Assembly (NCBI RefSeq): GCF_900142175.1
Contig: NZ_FQZX01000002.1
Location: 601,317 to 665,316, forward strand
From: Maribacter aquivivus
GTDB lineage: Bacteria > Bacteroidota > Bacteroidia > Flavobacteriales > Flavobacteriaceae
Length of the DNA stretch: 64,000 bases
Direction: 5' to 3'
Shown here: one piece after another, positions 26,123 to 35,431 of the stretch
Layout of the letters: each line of letters starts with the position of its first letter
How positions within the stretch are numbered: the stretch's first letter is position 1
The notes under the pieces: generated by a model
The model's database searches: none
Seen by the model: only the letters and a program-made list of their open reading frames with translations
Told to the model about the DNA's origin: nothing
Made by a program: the position numbers and the translations under genes

Positions 26123-27298
26123 TTAGTACTTTCTCCATTTTTTTGTTACTTCAAATACATGGGTTAAAATATTGGCTTCAATTTCATCAAACTCCACCCC
26201 TCTTCTTGCCATCATTACTTTAGCCGCATCAAATGCTTTTGCAGGTTGATACGCCGTAAACCCAGATGCTCCGCCCCAGCTAAAACTGGGAACAAAATTT
26301 CTAGGAAACCCAGGAACATAGATGTTTGAATTTACCCCAATTACAGTACCCGTATTAAACATGGTATTAATAGCGGTCTTACTATGATCACCCATCATTA
26401 ATCCACAAAATTGTAATCCGGTTTGTTCAAAACTCTCTGTGGCATAATTCCACAAACGGACTTTTGCATAGTTATTTTTAAGATTGGAGTTATTTGAATC
26501 TGCTCCTATATTACACCATTCTCCTAATACAGCATTGCCTAAATATCCTTCATGACCTTTACTTGAGTATCCAAAAATAACCGAATTACTAACTTCCCCA
26601 CACACTTTACTATACGGACCAATAGTAGTTGCTCCATAGAGCTTACCTCCCATTTTTATAATAGCATTGTTACAAAGTGCCAAGCCACCACGTATTAGAC
26701 TTCCTTCCCAGATTTCAGAATTTTTACCTAAATAAATAGGTCCGTCAGTAGCATTTAGAATACTAAACTCAACCTTTGCACCTTCTTCAAGAAATATACG
26801 TTCTGGGTGAATTAATTGGTTGGTACTTGATATGGGCTGACTTTTTCGACCTTTTGTAATGAAATCAAAATCGGACTGTAAGATATCTGCGTTTTTATCG
26901 AAAATATCCCAGGTGTTATTTATTTGAACAAGACCACCTTTAAACTCAACTACATCAAATTCACTTAATTCATCTGCACTTTTAGAAACTGCAGCTAAAT
27001 AAGCAATTATCAATTCGCCCGACATTAACCTTTCGCCCGACCGCAAAGCTTTAACTGCTTTCAGCAACTCGTTAGATGGTAATACCGAAGCATCTATAAA
27101 AACATTAGATTCTTCTAAACTAACAGGGTATTTCACACTTAAATAGTCCTCAGTCAAAGATGTTACCGAAACTTTTAAAAATGCTTCCCAACGCTCTTTC
27201 AAGGTCATAATACCCACTCTAATTTCTGAAACAGGACGAGTAAAAGTGAAGGGCAAAAGATGATCCCTACGAGGACCATCAAAAAGAATAAAGTTCAT
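26123..27298 (-). CDS. GlmU-like sugar nucleotidyltransferase with left-handed beta-helix
   Basis: Protein of 391 residues. The N-terminal part begins MNFILFDGPRRDHLLPFTFTRP, the family signature of Bacteroidota GlmU-like proteins in place of the usual nucleotidyltransferase loop. Residues about 180-350 are hexapeptide repeats (IYLGKNSEIWEGSLIRGG, KMGGKLYGATTIGPYSKVCG) forming a left-handed beta-helix. It could transfer acetyl and/or nucleotidyl groups to a sugar phosphate, but the usual GxGTRM loop is absent and activity is unproven. It ends 83 bases before mtaB. Confidence 0.8.
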   Translation of the reverse strand: MNFILFDGPRRDHLLPFTFTRPVSEIRVGIMTLKERWEAFLKVSVTSLTEDYLSVKYPVSLEESNVFIDASVLPSNELLKAVKALRSGERLMSGELIIAYLAAVSKSADELSEFDVVEFKGGLVQINNTWDIFDKNADILQSDFDFITKGRKSQPISSTNQLIHPERIFLEEGAKVEFSILNATDGPIYLGKNSEIWEGSLIRGGLALCNNAIIKMGGKLYGATTIGPYSKVCGEVSNSVIFGYSSKGHEGYLGNAVLGEWCNIGADSNNSNLKNNYAKVRLWNYATESFEQTGLQFCGLMMGDHSKTAINTMFNTGTVIGVNSNIYVPGFPRNFVPSFSWGGASGFTAYQPAKAFDAAKVMMARRGVEFDEIEANILTHVFEVTKKWRKY

Positions 27299-27380
27299 AC
27301 TAGATGATTTTTTTCAAAATTAACAAATATCCGTAGAGCATCTATATATAATAGACAACTTCCTTTATTTAAAAGTTAAA

Positions 27381-27416
27381 CGCAAAAGAAACGCCTTCGA
27401 AAATTTCGAAGGCGTT
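27381..27416 (-). terminator. Intrinsic terminator after rpmE2
   Basis: Perfect 12-bp stem AACGCCTTCGAA/TTCGAAGGCGTT (27390-27401 with 27405-27416), followed on the minus strand by TTCTTTTG. It separates rpmE2 from the GlmU-like gene. Confidence 0.75.
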
Positions 27417-27441
27417 ATATTTAAAACAAAGAATAAAAAAA

Positions 27442-27714
27442 CTATTCTTCTTCTTTTTTCTCTTCTTTCACAAATTTCTTGTATTTGTTCTTGAACTTGT
27501 CGATACGACCAGCTGTATCCAAGAATTTTGCTTTACCAGTGTAAAAAGGGTGAGAAGTTCTTGAAATTTCCAATTTTACCAATGGATACTCAACACCTTC
27601 AACCTCTAAAGTCTCTTTAGTATCAGCTGTTGATTTTGTTAAAAATACTTCCTCGTTAGACATGTCCTTAAAGGCCACTATCCTATAATTTTCTGGGTGT
27701 AAATCTTTTTTCAT
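27442..27714 (-). CDS. rpmE2: Ribosomal protein L31, type B
   Basis: A 90-residue L31 with [20 protein letters not shown] at the start and [20 protein letters not shown] in the middle, followed by a Lys/Glu-rich tail. It lacks the CxxC zinc cysteines, so it is the zinc-free (type B) form. The frame is open 13 codons further to ATG 27753, but L31 homologues start at MKKDLHP, so 27714 is chosen. Confidence 0.93.
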   Translation of the reverse strand: MKKDLHPENYRIVAFKDMSNEEVFLTKSTADTKETLEVEGVEYPLVKLEISRTSHPFYTGKAKFLDTAGRIDKFKNKYKKFVKEEKKEEE

Positions 27715-27895
27715 TATAAAAACTTTAACGCACCCATTCCGACGGGCACTCATTTTAAGGCTGCAAAAATAGTGAAATTATACAAATGGACAATTAGAAA
27801 TCAAAAAAAATATTAAAATTAAATTTAACCACATTTGTAACAATATATATAATTGCAGTACTAATATACAAAACAACCTATAATCACTATATATC

Positions 27896-28417
27896 ATGGA
27901 AGAAAACGAACCTAAAACTGGAAAATATGCAATGAATTATGGCTTACTTACAGGGCTTGTAGGTGTTGTATTTGCTGTTATGCTTTTTATAATGGACATG
28001 CATTACGAGCAAGTAACTTCTGTACAGATTATTCAAATAGTAATATTAGCTGCCGGAATTGTTTTGGCAATTCTCCAATTTAAGAAAGCTGGCGGCGGAT
28101 TACTAACCATATCTGAAGCCCTAAAAGTTGGCGCAGGTGTAGCGCTAATTGCAGGAATTGTTGGTTTATTGTGGTTTTTCATACAATCTAACCTTATAGA
28201 ACCTGACTATTTAGATAAAGTTTATGAAATAGGTAAAATAAAAGCAATGAAAGACAACCCTAGTCTTACGGAAGAACAAATTGATCAAGGCATTGAAATG
28301 CAAAAAGGACTAGCTTGGATTATGTACCCAGTAGGTTTGATAATTAATGTTCTTATTGCTTTAATCATAAGCTTAATTACAGGATTAATTCTGAAAAAAG
28401 AAGAAGCCGCTTATTAA
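27896..28417 (+). CDS. DUF4199 membrane protein
   Basis: Protein of 173 residues with four hydrophobic helices (about 15-34, 44-61, 78-97 and 145-168), the arrangement of DUF4199. GGGLLTISEALKVGAGVALIAG is the typical central motif, followed by a charged loop that carries MKDNPSLTEEQIDQ. The function is unknown. In Bacteroidota it is often followed by a GT2 glycosyltransferase gene, as here, which suggests a part in envelope polymer or lipid-linked sugar handling. Confidence 0.87.
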   Translation: MEENEPKTGKYAMNYGLLTGLVGVVFAVMLFIMDMHYEQVTSVQIIQIVILAAGIVLAILQFKKAGGGLLTISEALKVGAGVALIAGIVGLLWFFIQSNLIEPDYLDKVYEIGKIKAMKDNPSLTEEQIDQGIEMQKGLAWIMYPVGLIINVLIALIISLITGLILKKEEAAY

Positions 28418-28433
28418 TGCTAAGTAATTGTAG

Positions 28434-28441
28434 TATTTTTG
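28434..28441 (+). promoter_or_regulatory. Candidate -7 element before the GT2 gene
   Basis: TATTTTTG matches TAnnTTTG, 22 bases before the ATG at 28464. Transcription from the DUF4199 gene could also continue through. Confidence 0.4.
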
Positions 28442-28463
28442 GAGACAATACCAGAAGTCGCGC

Positions 28464-29423
28464 ATGCAATTATCTATAGTAATTCCTTTACTTAACGAAG
28501 AAGATTCACTTAAAGAACTTCATGATTGGATTGTATCTGTGATGCAAGCCAATCATTTTTCTTATGAAATTTTGTTTGTTGATGACGGCAGCACTGATGC
28601 CTCTTGGAAGATTATCACCGCATTATCTGAGAAAAACCCTGCTGTTAAGGGAATTCATTTTTTACGCAACTTCGGTAAATCACAAGCACTACATGCCGGA
28701 TTTAAAGCTGTAAGTGGTGATGTTATCATTACCATGGATGCCGATTTACAAGATAACCCAGAAGAAATTCCAGAGTTATATAATATGATAACCAATGAAG
28801 GCTACGAATTGGTATCTGGCTGGAAAAAGAAAAGGTACGATTCTATTGTCTTTAAAAACACGCCTTCAAAATTGTTCAATTGGGCAGCTAGAAGAACATC
28901 TGGTGTTAGATTGCATGATTTTAATTGTGGTCTAAAAGCATATGCCCATGATGTTGTAAAGAACATTGAAGTATCTGGCGAAATGCATAGATATATTCCT
29001 GTACTTGCCAAAAATGCTGGTTTTTCTAAAATTGGAGAAAAGGTAGTTCAACATCAAGCTCGTAAATACGGTAAAACAAAATTCGGAATGGAACGTTTCA
29101 TAAATGGCTTTCTAGATTTACTGACCATTTGGTTCGTATCTAGATTTGGTAAACGACCTATGCACTTATTCGGCGCTTTGGGCGTTTTAATGTTCTTAAT
29201 CGGATTCGGATTTGCTATCTATTTAGGTATAGATAAATTATTCATAAACAAGTTTGGAAGATTGATAACAGACCGACCACAATTTTATATTTCACTGATA
29301 GCCATGGTGATAGGAACACAGTTGTTCTTAGCAGGCTTTCTTGGCGAAATATTAATACGTTCTAAGAAAGAAGAAAAAAGATATATTGTCTCTGAAGAAA
29401 TAAACACCGCACTTTTAGAATAG
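28464..29423 (+). CDS. Polyprenyl-phosphate glycosyltransferase (GT2, DPM1/GtrB-like)
   Basis: Protein of 319 residues. GT-A fold with LSIVIPLLNEEDSL, metal/nucleotide motifs FVDDGSTDAS (about 37-46) and MDADLQDNPEE (about 91-101), and DFNCGLKAY (about 152-160). Two C-terminal membrane helices (about 233-255 and 270-295) match the GtrB/ArnC type, which moves a sugar from a nucleotide sugar onto undecaprenyl phosphate at the inner membrane. The sugar is unknown. It is followed by phosphosugar mutase and an MsbA-like exporter in the same direction, suggesting one envelope operon. Confidence 0.85.
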   Translation: MQLSIVIPLLNEEDSLKELHDWIVSVMQANHFSYEILFVDDGSTDASWKIITALSEKNPAVKGIHFLRNFGKSQALHAGFKAVSGDVIITMDADLQDNPEEIPELYNMITNEGYELVSGWKKKRYDSIVFKNTPSKLFNWAARRTSGVRLHDFNCGLKAYAHDVVKNIEVSGEMHRYIPVLAKNAGFSKIGEKVVQHQARKYGKTKFGMERFINGFLDLLTIWFVSRFGKRPMHLFGALGVLMFLIGFGFAIYLGIDKLFINKFGRLITDRPQFYISLIAMVIGTQLFLAGFLGEILIRSKKEEKRYIVSEEINTALLE

Positions 29424-29467
29424 TAAAATTCTTACTAACTTAATTGCACATAAAACTATAAACCAAA

Positions 29468-31177
29468 ATGGATAACATCCTTGATACTGCTAAAACCTGG
29501 CTTACCGATTTTTTCGACCCAGCTGTAAAAAAAGAAATTGAACACCTTATCGCCAATGATAAAGAAGAACTAAACGACCGTTTCTATAAAAATATGGAAT
29601 TCGGTACCGGTGGTATGAGAGGCGTTATGGGCGTGGGCACCAATCGTATTAACAAATATACATTGGGCAAAAGCACACAGGGACTTAGCAATTACCTTAA
29701 TAAAGTATATAAAGACGAAGAAATTAAAGTAGTTATTGCTTTTGATTGCCGTCATAATAGTGATACGCTAGCTAGAATTGTAGCTGAAGTGTTCTCTGCA
29801 AACAATATTAAAGTATACCTTTTCTCAGATTTGCGCACCACTCCAGAACTTTCGTTTGCAGTAAGACATTTAAACTGCCATGCAGGTATTGTTTTAACAG
29901 CATCTCATAACCCACCAGAATATAATGGGTATAAAGTATATTGGACAGATGGCGGACAAATTGTACCACCACAGGACGGAGCTATTATTTCTGAAATTAA
30001 TTCTCTTGATTTTGAAGATATAAAGTTTAATGCAAACGATAGCCTTATTCAAGTAATTGACAAGGAAGTTGATGAAGCTTTTATCTCACAGTCAGTAGCT
30101 GCCGGAAACTTTAATGCTGCCGGTAAAGATGATTTCAAAATTGTTTTCACATCACTACACGGAACTTCAATTACCGCTATACCAGAAGTATTGAAACGTG
30201 GCGGGTATGAAAACGTAACCATAATTGAAGAACAAGCCAAACCTGATGGAAACTTCCCTACGGTAAAGTCTCCAAATCCTGAGGAACCTGAGGCGCTTTC
30301 TATGGCTGTTAAAAAGGCTGAAGAAATTGGTGCTGATATGGTTGTAGGTACAGATCCAGATAGTGACCGTCTAGGGATTGCCGTTCGTAACCTTGATGGT
30401 GAAATGGAAATTGTTAATGGAAACCAAGCAATGGTTTTAATGACAAAATTCCTTCTAGAAAAGAGAAAAGAAAAAGGTTTTAAAGGAAATGAATTTATTG
30501 CCACAACTATAGTTTCTACCCCAATGATGGAAGCTATGGCCAAAGCATACGGAGTAGAGTTCAAAACATCACTTACTGGTTTTAAATGGATCGGTAAAAT
30601 GATCAAAGATTTTCCACAATCAGATTTTATTGGTGGTGGCGAAGAAAGCTTTGGTTACATGGTAGGCGATTTTGTTCGGGATAAAGATGCTGTTACCTCT
30701 ACCCTATTGGCTTGTGAAATTGCTAGTCAGGCTAAAGCTAATGGTAGTTCTTTTTACAAAGACTTAATACAATGTTATGTTGATTATGGTTTCTATAAAG
30801 AGCATTTAGTTTCTATCACCAAAAAAGGCATTAGTGGTGCCGAAGAAATTAAGCAAATGCTGAAGGACTTTAAAGAAAATCCGGTGGAATCTGTTGCTGG
30901 TTCCAAAGTAAAGTGGATTGAAGACTACAATACTTCAATCGCTAAAAATGTATTGACTGGCGAAGAGAAAACTATTGATATTCCAAAATCTAACGTTTTA
31001 ATTTACGAAACAGAAGATGGTACAAGAATAGCAGCGAGACCAAGTGGAACAGAACCTAAAGTGAAATTCTACATCAGTACAAATACAAAATTAGAAAAAA
31101 CTGAAGATTATAAAAAAGTAGCGGCAGAACTTGACAATAAGGTCAAGAGCATTCTTGCTGAGCTTAATTTAGCTTAA
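29468..31177 (+). CDS. Phosphohexomutase (phosphoglucomutase/phosphomannomutase family)
   Basis: Enzyme of 569 residues of the alpha-D-phosphohexomutase family. Phosphoserine loop TASHNPPEYNGYKVYW (about 138-153), metal-binding DPDSDRLGIA (about 297-306), sugar-binding GGEESFGYM (about 392-400) and phosphate-binding RPSGTEPK (about 523-530). The long N-terminal part with GTGGMRGVMGVGTNRIN is typical of the PgmB-type of Bacteroidota. It makes glucose 1-phosphate or mannose 1-phosphate for nucleotide-sugar synthesis. Its stop overlaps the ATG of the next gene by one base (TAATG). Confidence 0.92.
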   Translation: MDNILDTAKTWLTDFFDPAVKKEIEHLIANDKEELNDRFYKNMEFGTGGMRGVMGVGTNRINKYTLGKSTQGLSNYLNKVYKDEEIKVVIAFDCRHNSDTLARIVAEVFSANNIKVYLFSDLRTTPELSFAVRHLNCHAGIVLTASHNPPEYNGYKVYWTDGGQIVPPQDGAIISEINSLDFEDIKFNANDSLIQVIDKEVDEAFISQSVAAGNFNAAGKDDFKIVFTSLHGTSITAIPEVLKRGGYENVTIIEEQAKPDGNFPTVKSPNPEEPEALSMAVKKAEEIGADMVVGTDPDSDRLGIAVRNLDGEMEIVNGNQAMVLMTKFLLEKRKEKGFKGNEFIATTIVSTPMMEAMAKAYGVEFKTSLTGFKWIGKMIKDFPQSDFIGGGEESFGYMVGDFVRDKDAVTSTLLACEIASQAKANGSSFYKDLIQCYVDYGFYKEHLVSITKKGISGAEEIKQMLKDFKENPVESVAGSKVKWIEDYNTSIAKNVLTGEEKTIDIPKSNVLIYETEDGTRIAARPSGTEPKVKFYISTNTKLEKTEDYKKVAAELDNKVKSILAELNLA

Positions 31178-33003
31178 TGAACTATTTCAAAAAGATTCTT
31201 CGCTTTGCGAAGCCTTACAAGATATATGCTATTTTAAATATTATATCTAACGTCTTTTATGCATTGTTTTCAACATTGGCGATGATTTCATTATTTCCAA
31301 TGTTGAACGTGCTTTTTAATCAAACAGAAAAAATATACATCAAACCAAAATGGAATGGTATTTCTGATTTAAAGGATTTTGCTACCGACTCTTTAAACTT
31401 TTATGTTACCGAACGAAGCGAGCATAGCGATCCAGGCGAAGTACTTATGCTAATGGTAGGATTAATAATTACGATGTTTCTTCTAAAGAATCTTTTTAAT
31501 TACTTAGCCATGTACTTCATTACTTTTCTGCGTAATGGTGTACTTAAAGATTTACGAAATGAATTATATGACAAAACAATAGAACTTCCTATATCTTATT
31601 ATTCTGAAAAAAGAAAAGGTGATACTATTGCCCGTATAACATCTGATGTATTAGAAATACAACATTCCTTTTTATCTATATTAGAACTGATTGTAAGAGA
31701 ACCACTTACAATCATTTTTACGATTATAGCCATGTTAGCTATTAGTCCGAAATTAACATTATTTGTATTTCTATTTCTTCCGGTTTCAGGATTTTTAATT
31801 TCATTAATCGGTAAATCTTTAAAACGAAAATCCGACAAGGTTCAAAATGAACAAGGCTACTTCTTATCCATATTAGAAGAAACCTTAGGCGGTTTACGAG
31901 TCATCAAAGCCTTTAATGCGGAATCGGTATTCGCCAAGAAATTTCAAGCGTCCACCAAAAGATTTTTTAATTTTTCAAATAGCCTACTTAATAGACAAAA
32001 TTTAGCATCACCGACAAGTGAATTTTTTGGTATTGCTGCTATCGGAGTCATTCTTTGGTATGGAGGGCAAATGGTACTTGTAGATAAAACACTTGAAGCT
32101 GAACTCTTTATAACGTATATGGCATTATCGTATCAAATACTAACACCTGCCAAATCTATTAGCAAAGCTTCGTATAGTGTCAAGAAAGGTAACGCAGCGG
32201 CAGAACGTGTATTAGAGATATTAGATACAGAAAACCCTATTTCTGAAATCGAAAATCCTATTCAACAAGAAACGTTTAATACAGCCGTTGACATCAATAA
32301 TATCTCTTTCAAGTATGAAGATGAGTACGTCTTAAAAAACTTTAACCTAACAGTTGAAAAAGGTAAAACTGTTGCGCTAGTAGGGCAATCTGGTAGTGGA
32401 AAAAGTACAATTGCTAATCTTGTTACTCGTTTTTATGATGTTAATGAAGGAGAAATAAGTATTGATGGTAATAACATTAAAAACCTCAGTAAAAAATCGC
32501 TCCGTGGTCTATTAGGCTTGGTGACTCAAGATTCTATTTTATTTAATGACACTGTTAAAAACAACATCGGATTAGGAAAAGAAAATGCTACCGACGAAGA
32601 AATTATTGCAGCCGCTAAAATTGCAAATGCACATGATTTCATCATGGACCTACCTAAAGGGTATGACACTAACATTGGAGATAGCGGCAACAAGTTAAGT
32701 GGCGGACAAAAACAGCGATTGTCCATTTCTAGAGCGGTATTAAAAAATCCTCCAATAATGATATTGGATGAAGCTACATCTGCTTTAGACACTGAAAGCG
32801 AACGTCTGGTTCAAGATGCTCTTGAAAAAATGATGAAGAACAGAACTTCTATTGTCATTGCTCACAGACTTTCTACCATTCAAAATGCAGATACTATTGT
32901 AGTATTACTAAAAGGAGAGATTGTAGAACAAGGTACTCATGCAGAACTTTTAGAGCTCAATGGTACTTATAAGAAACTGGTACAGATGCAATCGTTGGCA
33001 TAA
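31177..33003 (+). CDS. ABC exporter, MsbA-like (membrane and ATPase domains fused)
   Basis: Half-transporter of 608 residues. Six membrane helices (about 15-330) come before an ATPase domain with Walker A VGQSGSGKST (about 402-411), Q-loop VTQDSILF, signature LSGGQKQR, Walker B IMILDEATSALD and the H-loop AHR. MsbA-type proteins flip lipids or lipid-linked sugars across the inner membrane. The one-base overlap with the phosphohexomutase gene and the nearby GT2 gene point to a lipid-linked cargo, but this is inference. A clear terminator follows. Confidence 0.88.
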   Translation: MNYFKKILRFAKPYKIYAILNIISNVFYALFSTLAMISLFPMLNVLFNQTEKIYIKPKWNGISDLKDFATDSLNFYVTERSEHSDPGEVLMLMVGLIITMFLLKNLFNYLAMYFITFLRNGVLKDLRNELYDKTIELPISYYSEKRKGDTIARITSDVLEIQHSFLSILELIVREPLTIIFTIIAMLAISPKLTLFVFLFLPVSGFLISLIGKSLKRKSDKVQNEQGYFLSILEETLGGLRVIKAFNAESVFAKKFQASTKRFFNFSNSLLNRQNLASPTSEFFGIAAIGVILWYGGQMVLVDKTLEAELFITYMALSYQILTPAKSISKASYSVKKGNAAAERVLEILDTENPISEIENPIQQETFNTAVDINNISFKYEDEYVLKNFNLTVEKGKTVALVGQSGSGKSTIANLVTRFYDVNEGEISIDGNNIKNLSKKSLRGLLGLVTQDSILFNDTVKNNIGLGKENATDEEIIAAAKIANAHDFIMDLPKGYDTNIGDSGNKLSGGQKQRLSISRAVLKNPPIMILDEATSALDTESERLVQDALEKMMKNRTSIVIAHRLSTIQNADTIVVLLKGEIVEQGTHAELLELNGTYKKLVQMQSLA

Positions 33004-33040
33004 GACTATATACCAGCTACATTAGAAAGTTTTCAAATAA

Positions 33041-33076
33041 AAAAAGCCATCTTTTCAGATGGCTTTCCTTTTTTAT
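33041..33076 (+). terminator. Intrinsic terminator, probably bidirectional
   Basis: AAAGCCATCT stem (33043-33052 with 33057-33066) and a 4-base loop, T-rich after the stem and A-rich before. It ends the DUF4199-to-exporter unit and may serve the convergent lipoprotein gene at 33090. Confidence 0.83.
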
Positions 33077-33089
33077 GAATAATACTAAA

Positions 33090-33779
33090 CTATCGAGCCA
33101 CTTTAATATCGACAATCATAATTTGACCGTCGTTACTTTTCATTTTAATAGCTCCTTTATGTCCCGCTGCATTCTCAAACAAAACAATAGTCGGATAATC
33201 TTGTGGTCCCATTGCCTCATCTTCATTCTCAATTACTAAGTCAACAAGTGAACTTTCATCAGCAATTGCATCAAATTCTTCAACAGTCATCTGATCAGCT
33301 GTATTTTCCATTTTAGTTGTCGTTCCACCTTCTATTTGCTCATCTTGGAACAAATCATCAGGACTCATCCAAAATAAGAATCCGGGATTTGACGGACTCA
33401 TATCGTACCAAGCTAAATCAATAGTCGGTGCTATTTCTGCATCAATCTCATTATATGTATATAAATTTCCTGTACTTGTAGAAAAGAAGCGCTTCGTATC
33501 CACCCCATCAGTATCAACTATAAACTCCACATTTTCATATAAAATATAACTTGAAAATTCTTCAGCTTCCTCTTCAGTTTCTTCCTCGACTATTTCTTCA
33601 GTTTCTTCTTCAGCTTCTTCCTCACTCTCAGCCTCCTCTTCCTCTACTGATTCCTCTTCTTCATCTGCTTGTTCAGTTAAGTCTTCGATAATTACATCTT
33701 CATTATCATCACTACATGAGATTACAGAAAATACAGTTATAAAAAGGCAAATCAATAAAAAATTCTTCTTTAAAATCAT
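33090..33779 (-). CDS. Acidic low-complexity lipoprotein
   Basis: Protein of 229 residues. Signal peptide with Cys22 (VISC), then SDDNED, which again looks like a surface-export signal. Residues about 36-75 are almost all Glu with Ala, Val, Thr and Ser, encoded by a run rich in GAA/GAG in the coding direction (33555-33670), probably a flexible linker. Residues 76-229 form a globular part with no family that I recognise (ILYENVEFIVDTDGVDTKRF and IVDIKVAR at the ends). It stands alone, separated by a terminator on one side and by the divergent sigma gene on the other. Confidence 0.75.
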   Translation of the reverse strand: MILKKNFLLICLFITVFSVISCSDDNEDVIIEDLTEQADEEEESVEEEEAESEEEAEEETEEIVEEETEEEAEEFSSYILYENVEFIVDTDGVDTKRFFSTSTGNLYTYNEIDAEIAPTIDLAWYDMSPSNPGFLFWMSPDDLFQDEQIEGGTTTKMENTADQMTVEEFDAIADESSLVDLVIENEDEAMGPQDYPTIVLFENAAGHKGAIKMKSNDGQIMIVDIKVAR

Positions 33780-33918
33780 AAAAATAAGTTTTGGTTTATT
33801 TTACAACGGATAGATTATTGGTTTATTGATATCACACCAAAATGTATCAATTATCATACAGAATGATTAAACCTTTTCTTATTTTCATGGTCTAAGAATA
33901 AACAAACCTCATTTCTAG

Positions 33919-34461
33919 GTGATTGAAGAGGAAACATTAGTATTAGATTTAAAAACCAAAAGCACACAGGCACAGGCTTTTGAGGTATTAGTAAATACCT
34001 ACAAAGAGCGCTTATATTGGCAGATACGAAGTATTGTACTAAGCCATGATGATGCGGATGATGTTTTACAGAACACTTTTATTAAAGTTTACAAAAACAT
34101 AGACGGATTTAAGGGAGACAGCAAACTCTTCTCTTGGATATACCGTATTGCAACTAATGAGGCTTTGAATTTTATTAAGCAACGAGCAAAACTGCAAGGT
34201 GTTTCTGATACTGATTATCAAGATAAATTAGTTTCTAATTTAGAAGCAGATGTATATTTTGAGGGAGATGAAATTCAACTTCAACTTCAAAAAGCTATTG
34301 TAACACTTCCTGAAAAGCAAAAATTGGTATTTAATATGAAATATTTTCAGGAGTTGAAATATGAAGAGATTTCAGAAATTTTGAATACTTCTGTAGGCGG
34401 TTTAAAAGCTTCGTATCATTTAGCAGTAAAAAAATTGGAGCAGTATTTAAAAGAAGATTAA
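33919..34461 (+). CDS. ECF-type RNA polymerase sigma factor
   Basis: Protein of 180 residues with sigma region 2 (ERLYWQIRSIVLSHDDADDVLQNTFIKVY and the LFSWIYRIATNEALNFIK core) and region 4 (LPEKQKLVFNMKYFQELKYEEISEIL, about 127-165, a helix-turn-helix). It has the ECF length and no extra domains. The start is GTG 33919: the codon before it is TAG, so the frame cannot begin earlier. The next two genes are on the same strand with short gaps and look like its partners. Confidence 0.9.
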   Translation: MIEEETLVLDLKTKSTQAQAFEVLVNTYKERLYWQIRSIVLSHDDADDVLQNTFIKVYKNIDGFKGDSKLFSWIYRIATNEALNFIKQRAKLQGVSDTDYQDKLVSNLEADVYFEGDEIQLQLQKAIVTLPEKQKLVFNMKYFQELKYEEISEILNTSVGGLKASYHLAVKKLEQYLKED

Positions 34462-34494
34462 ACCTTTTATACAATTGATTGTCAAACTAGTATC

Positions 34495-35001
34495 ATGAAC
34501 AAAAACAAAAAAAATCCGTTTAAAACTCCAGAAGGCTATTTCGATAGCTTTGAGGATAAATTAATGGATAAATTGTCAGAAACCAAAAGCACAATCCCAA
34601 AGGATAGCGCTTTTAAGGTGCCAGATAACTATTTTGAGTCGTTCAATGAATCTCTTAAAGGAAAACTTGATACTGAACCAAAGGTAATACCGCTTTTTCC
34701 AATTAAGAAAGTAATAGCCGTAGCTGCATCAATTGCCGCTATTGTGCTTATCGCTTTAAATTACAATTGGAGCTCATCAAGTGAATTAAGCTTCAGCGAT
34801 ATAGCCAATACTGATATTGAAGCTTATTTTGAAAATAATGATTTTGAACTTTCACCTTATGAAATTGCAGAGGTGCTACCAGTAACAAATACTGAATATT
34901 CAGATTTTTTAAGCTCACCAATTGAGAGTGATAACCTACTAGATTACTTAAATGAAAATGTAAGTGATTTTGATGAATTTAATATTGAAGACAATGAATA
35001 A
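34495..35001 (+). CDS. Probable anti-sigma partner with one membrane helix
   Basis: Protein of 168 residues. The N-terminal part has two related stretches, PFKTPEGYFDSFEDKLMDKL (about 8-27) and AFKVPDNYFESFNESLKGKL (about 39-58), then a membrane helix (about 75-90), then an acidic outer part (about 95-168). Genes of this layout usually follow ECF sigma genes in Bacteroidota and hold the sigma factor at the membrane; here that role is inferred from position. It lacks the HxxxCxxC zinc motif of classical anti-sigma factors. It overlaps the next gene by 8 bases. Confidence 0.65.
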   Translation: MNKNKKNPFKTPEGYFDSFEDKLMDKLSETKSTIPKDSAFKVPDNYFESFNESLKGKLDTEPKVIPLFPIKKVIAVAASIAAIVLIALNYNWSSSSELSFSDIANTDIEAYFENNDFELSPYEIAEVLPVTNTEYSDFLSSPIESDNLLDYLNENVSDFDEFNIEDNE

Positions 35002-35431
35002 AGTCATAATAACCATATTCTTATTTGTAACAACCCTTTCTTTTGGACAAAGAAACCATGACTGGGAGAAGATAAACACGCTAAAAGTAGCCTTCATTAC
35101 TGAAAAACTTTCTCTGAGCAGCAAAGAAGCGCAAGAGTTCTGGCCTGTGTATAATGAGTATCAAGAAAAAAGAAACCTATTACGCAAAAAAAGTCATAAC
35201 CAGATCAGAGGTAAAATGAAAGATACCGATGCACTGACAGAAAAAGAGGCTGAAAACCTATTAGCCTTACATTTACAAATTGAGGAAGAAGAAGAAATAT
35301 TGGACACTAACTTTCTCAAGAATGTAAGCAAAGTTATTTCCGCCAAAAAAACACTCTTACTTTTAAGATCAGAAGAAGAATTCAAACGTCAATTAATGAA
35401 GCAGTATCGCCAGAATAAAGGTGGTAAATAG
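34994..35431 (+). CDS. Periplasmic Spy/CpxP-like helical protein
   Basis: Protein of 145 residues with a signal peptide (MNKVIITIFLFVTTLSFGQ) and a mature helical part. LSLSSKEAQEFWPVYNEYQEKR is the repeated LTxxQ-like helix found in Spy/CpxP periplasmic stress proteins, with a second helix TEKEAENLLALHLQIEEEEE. The start ATG 34994 overlaps the previous gene by 8 bases (ATGAATAA), so the pair is translationally coupled. The sigma factor, its probable anti-sigma partner and this protein form a likely envelope-stress unit. Confidence 0.72.
   Translation: MNKVIITIFLFVTTLSFGQRNHDWEKINTLKVAFITEKLSLSSKEAQEFWPVYNEYQEKRNLLRKKSHNQIRGKMKDTDALTEKEAENLLALHLQIEEEEEILDTNFLKNVSKVISAKKTLLLLRSEEEFKRQLMKQYRQNKGGK

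Noticed and set aside
30049..30606. Long open frame (185 codons) on the minus strand inside the phosphohexomutase gene
   Set aside because: It is antisense to a well-conserved enzyme, has no family features and no promoter; it is a shadow of the real codons.
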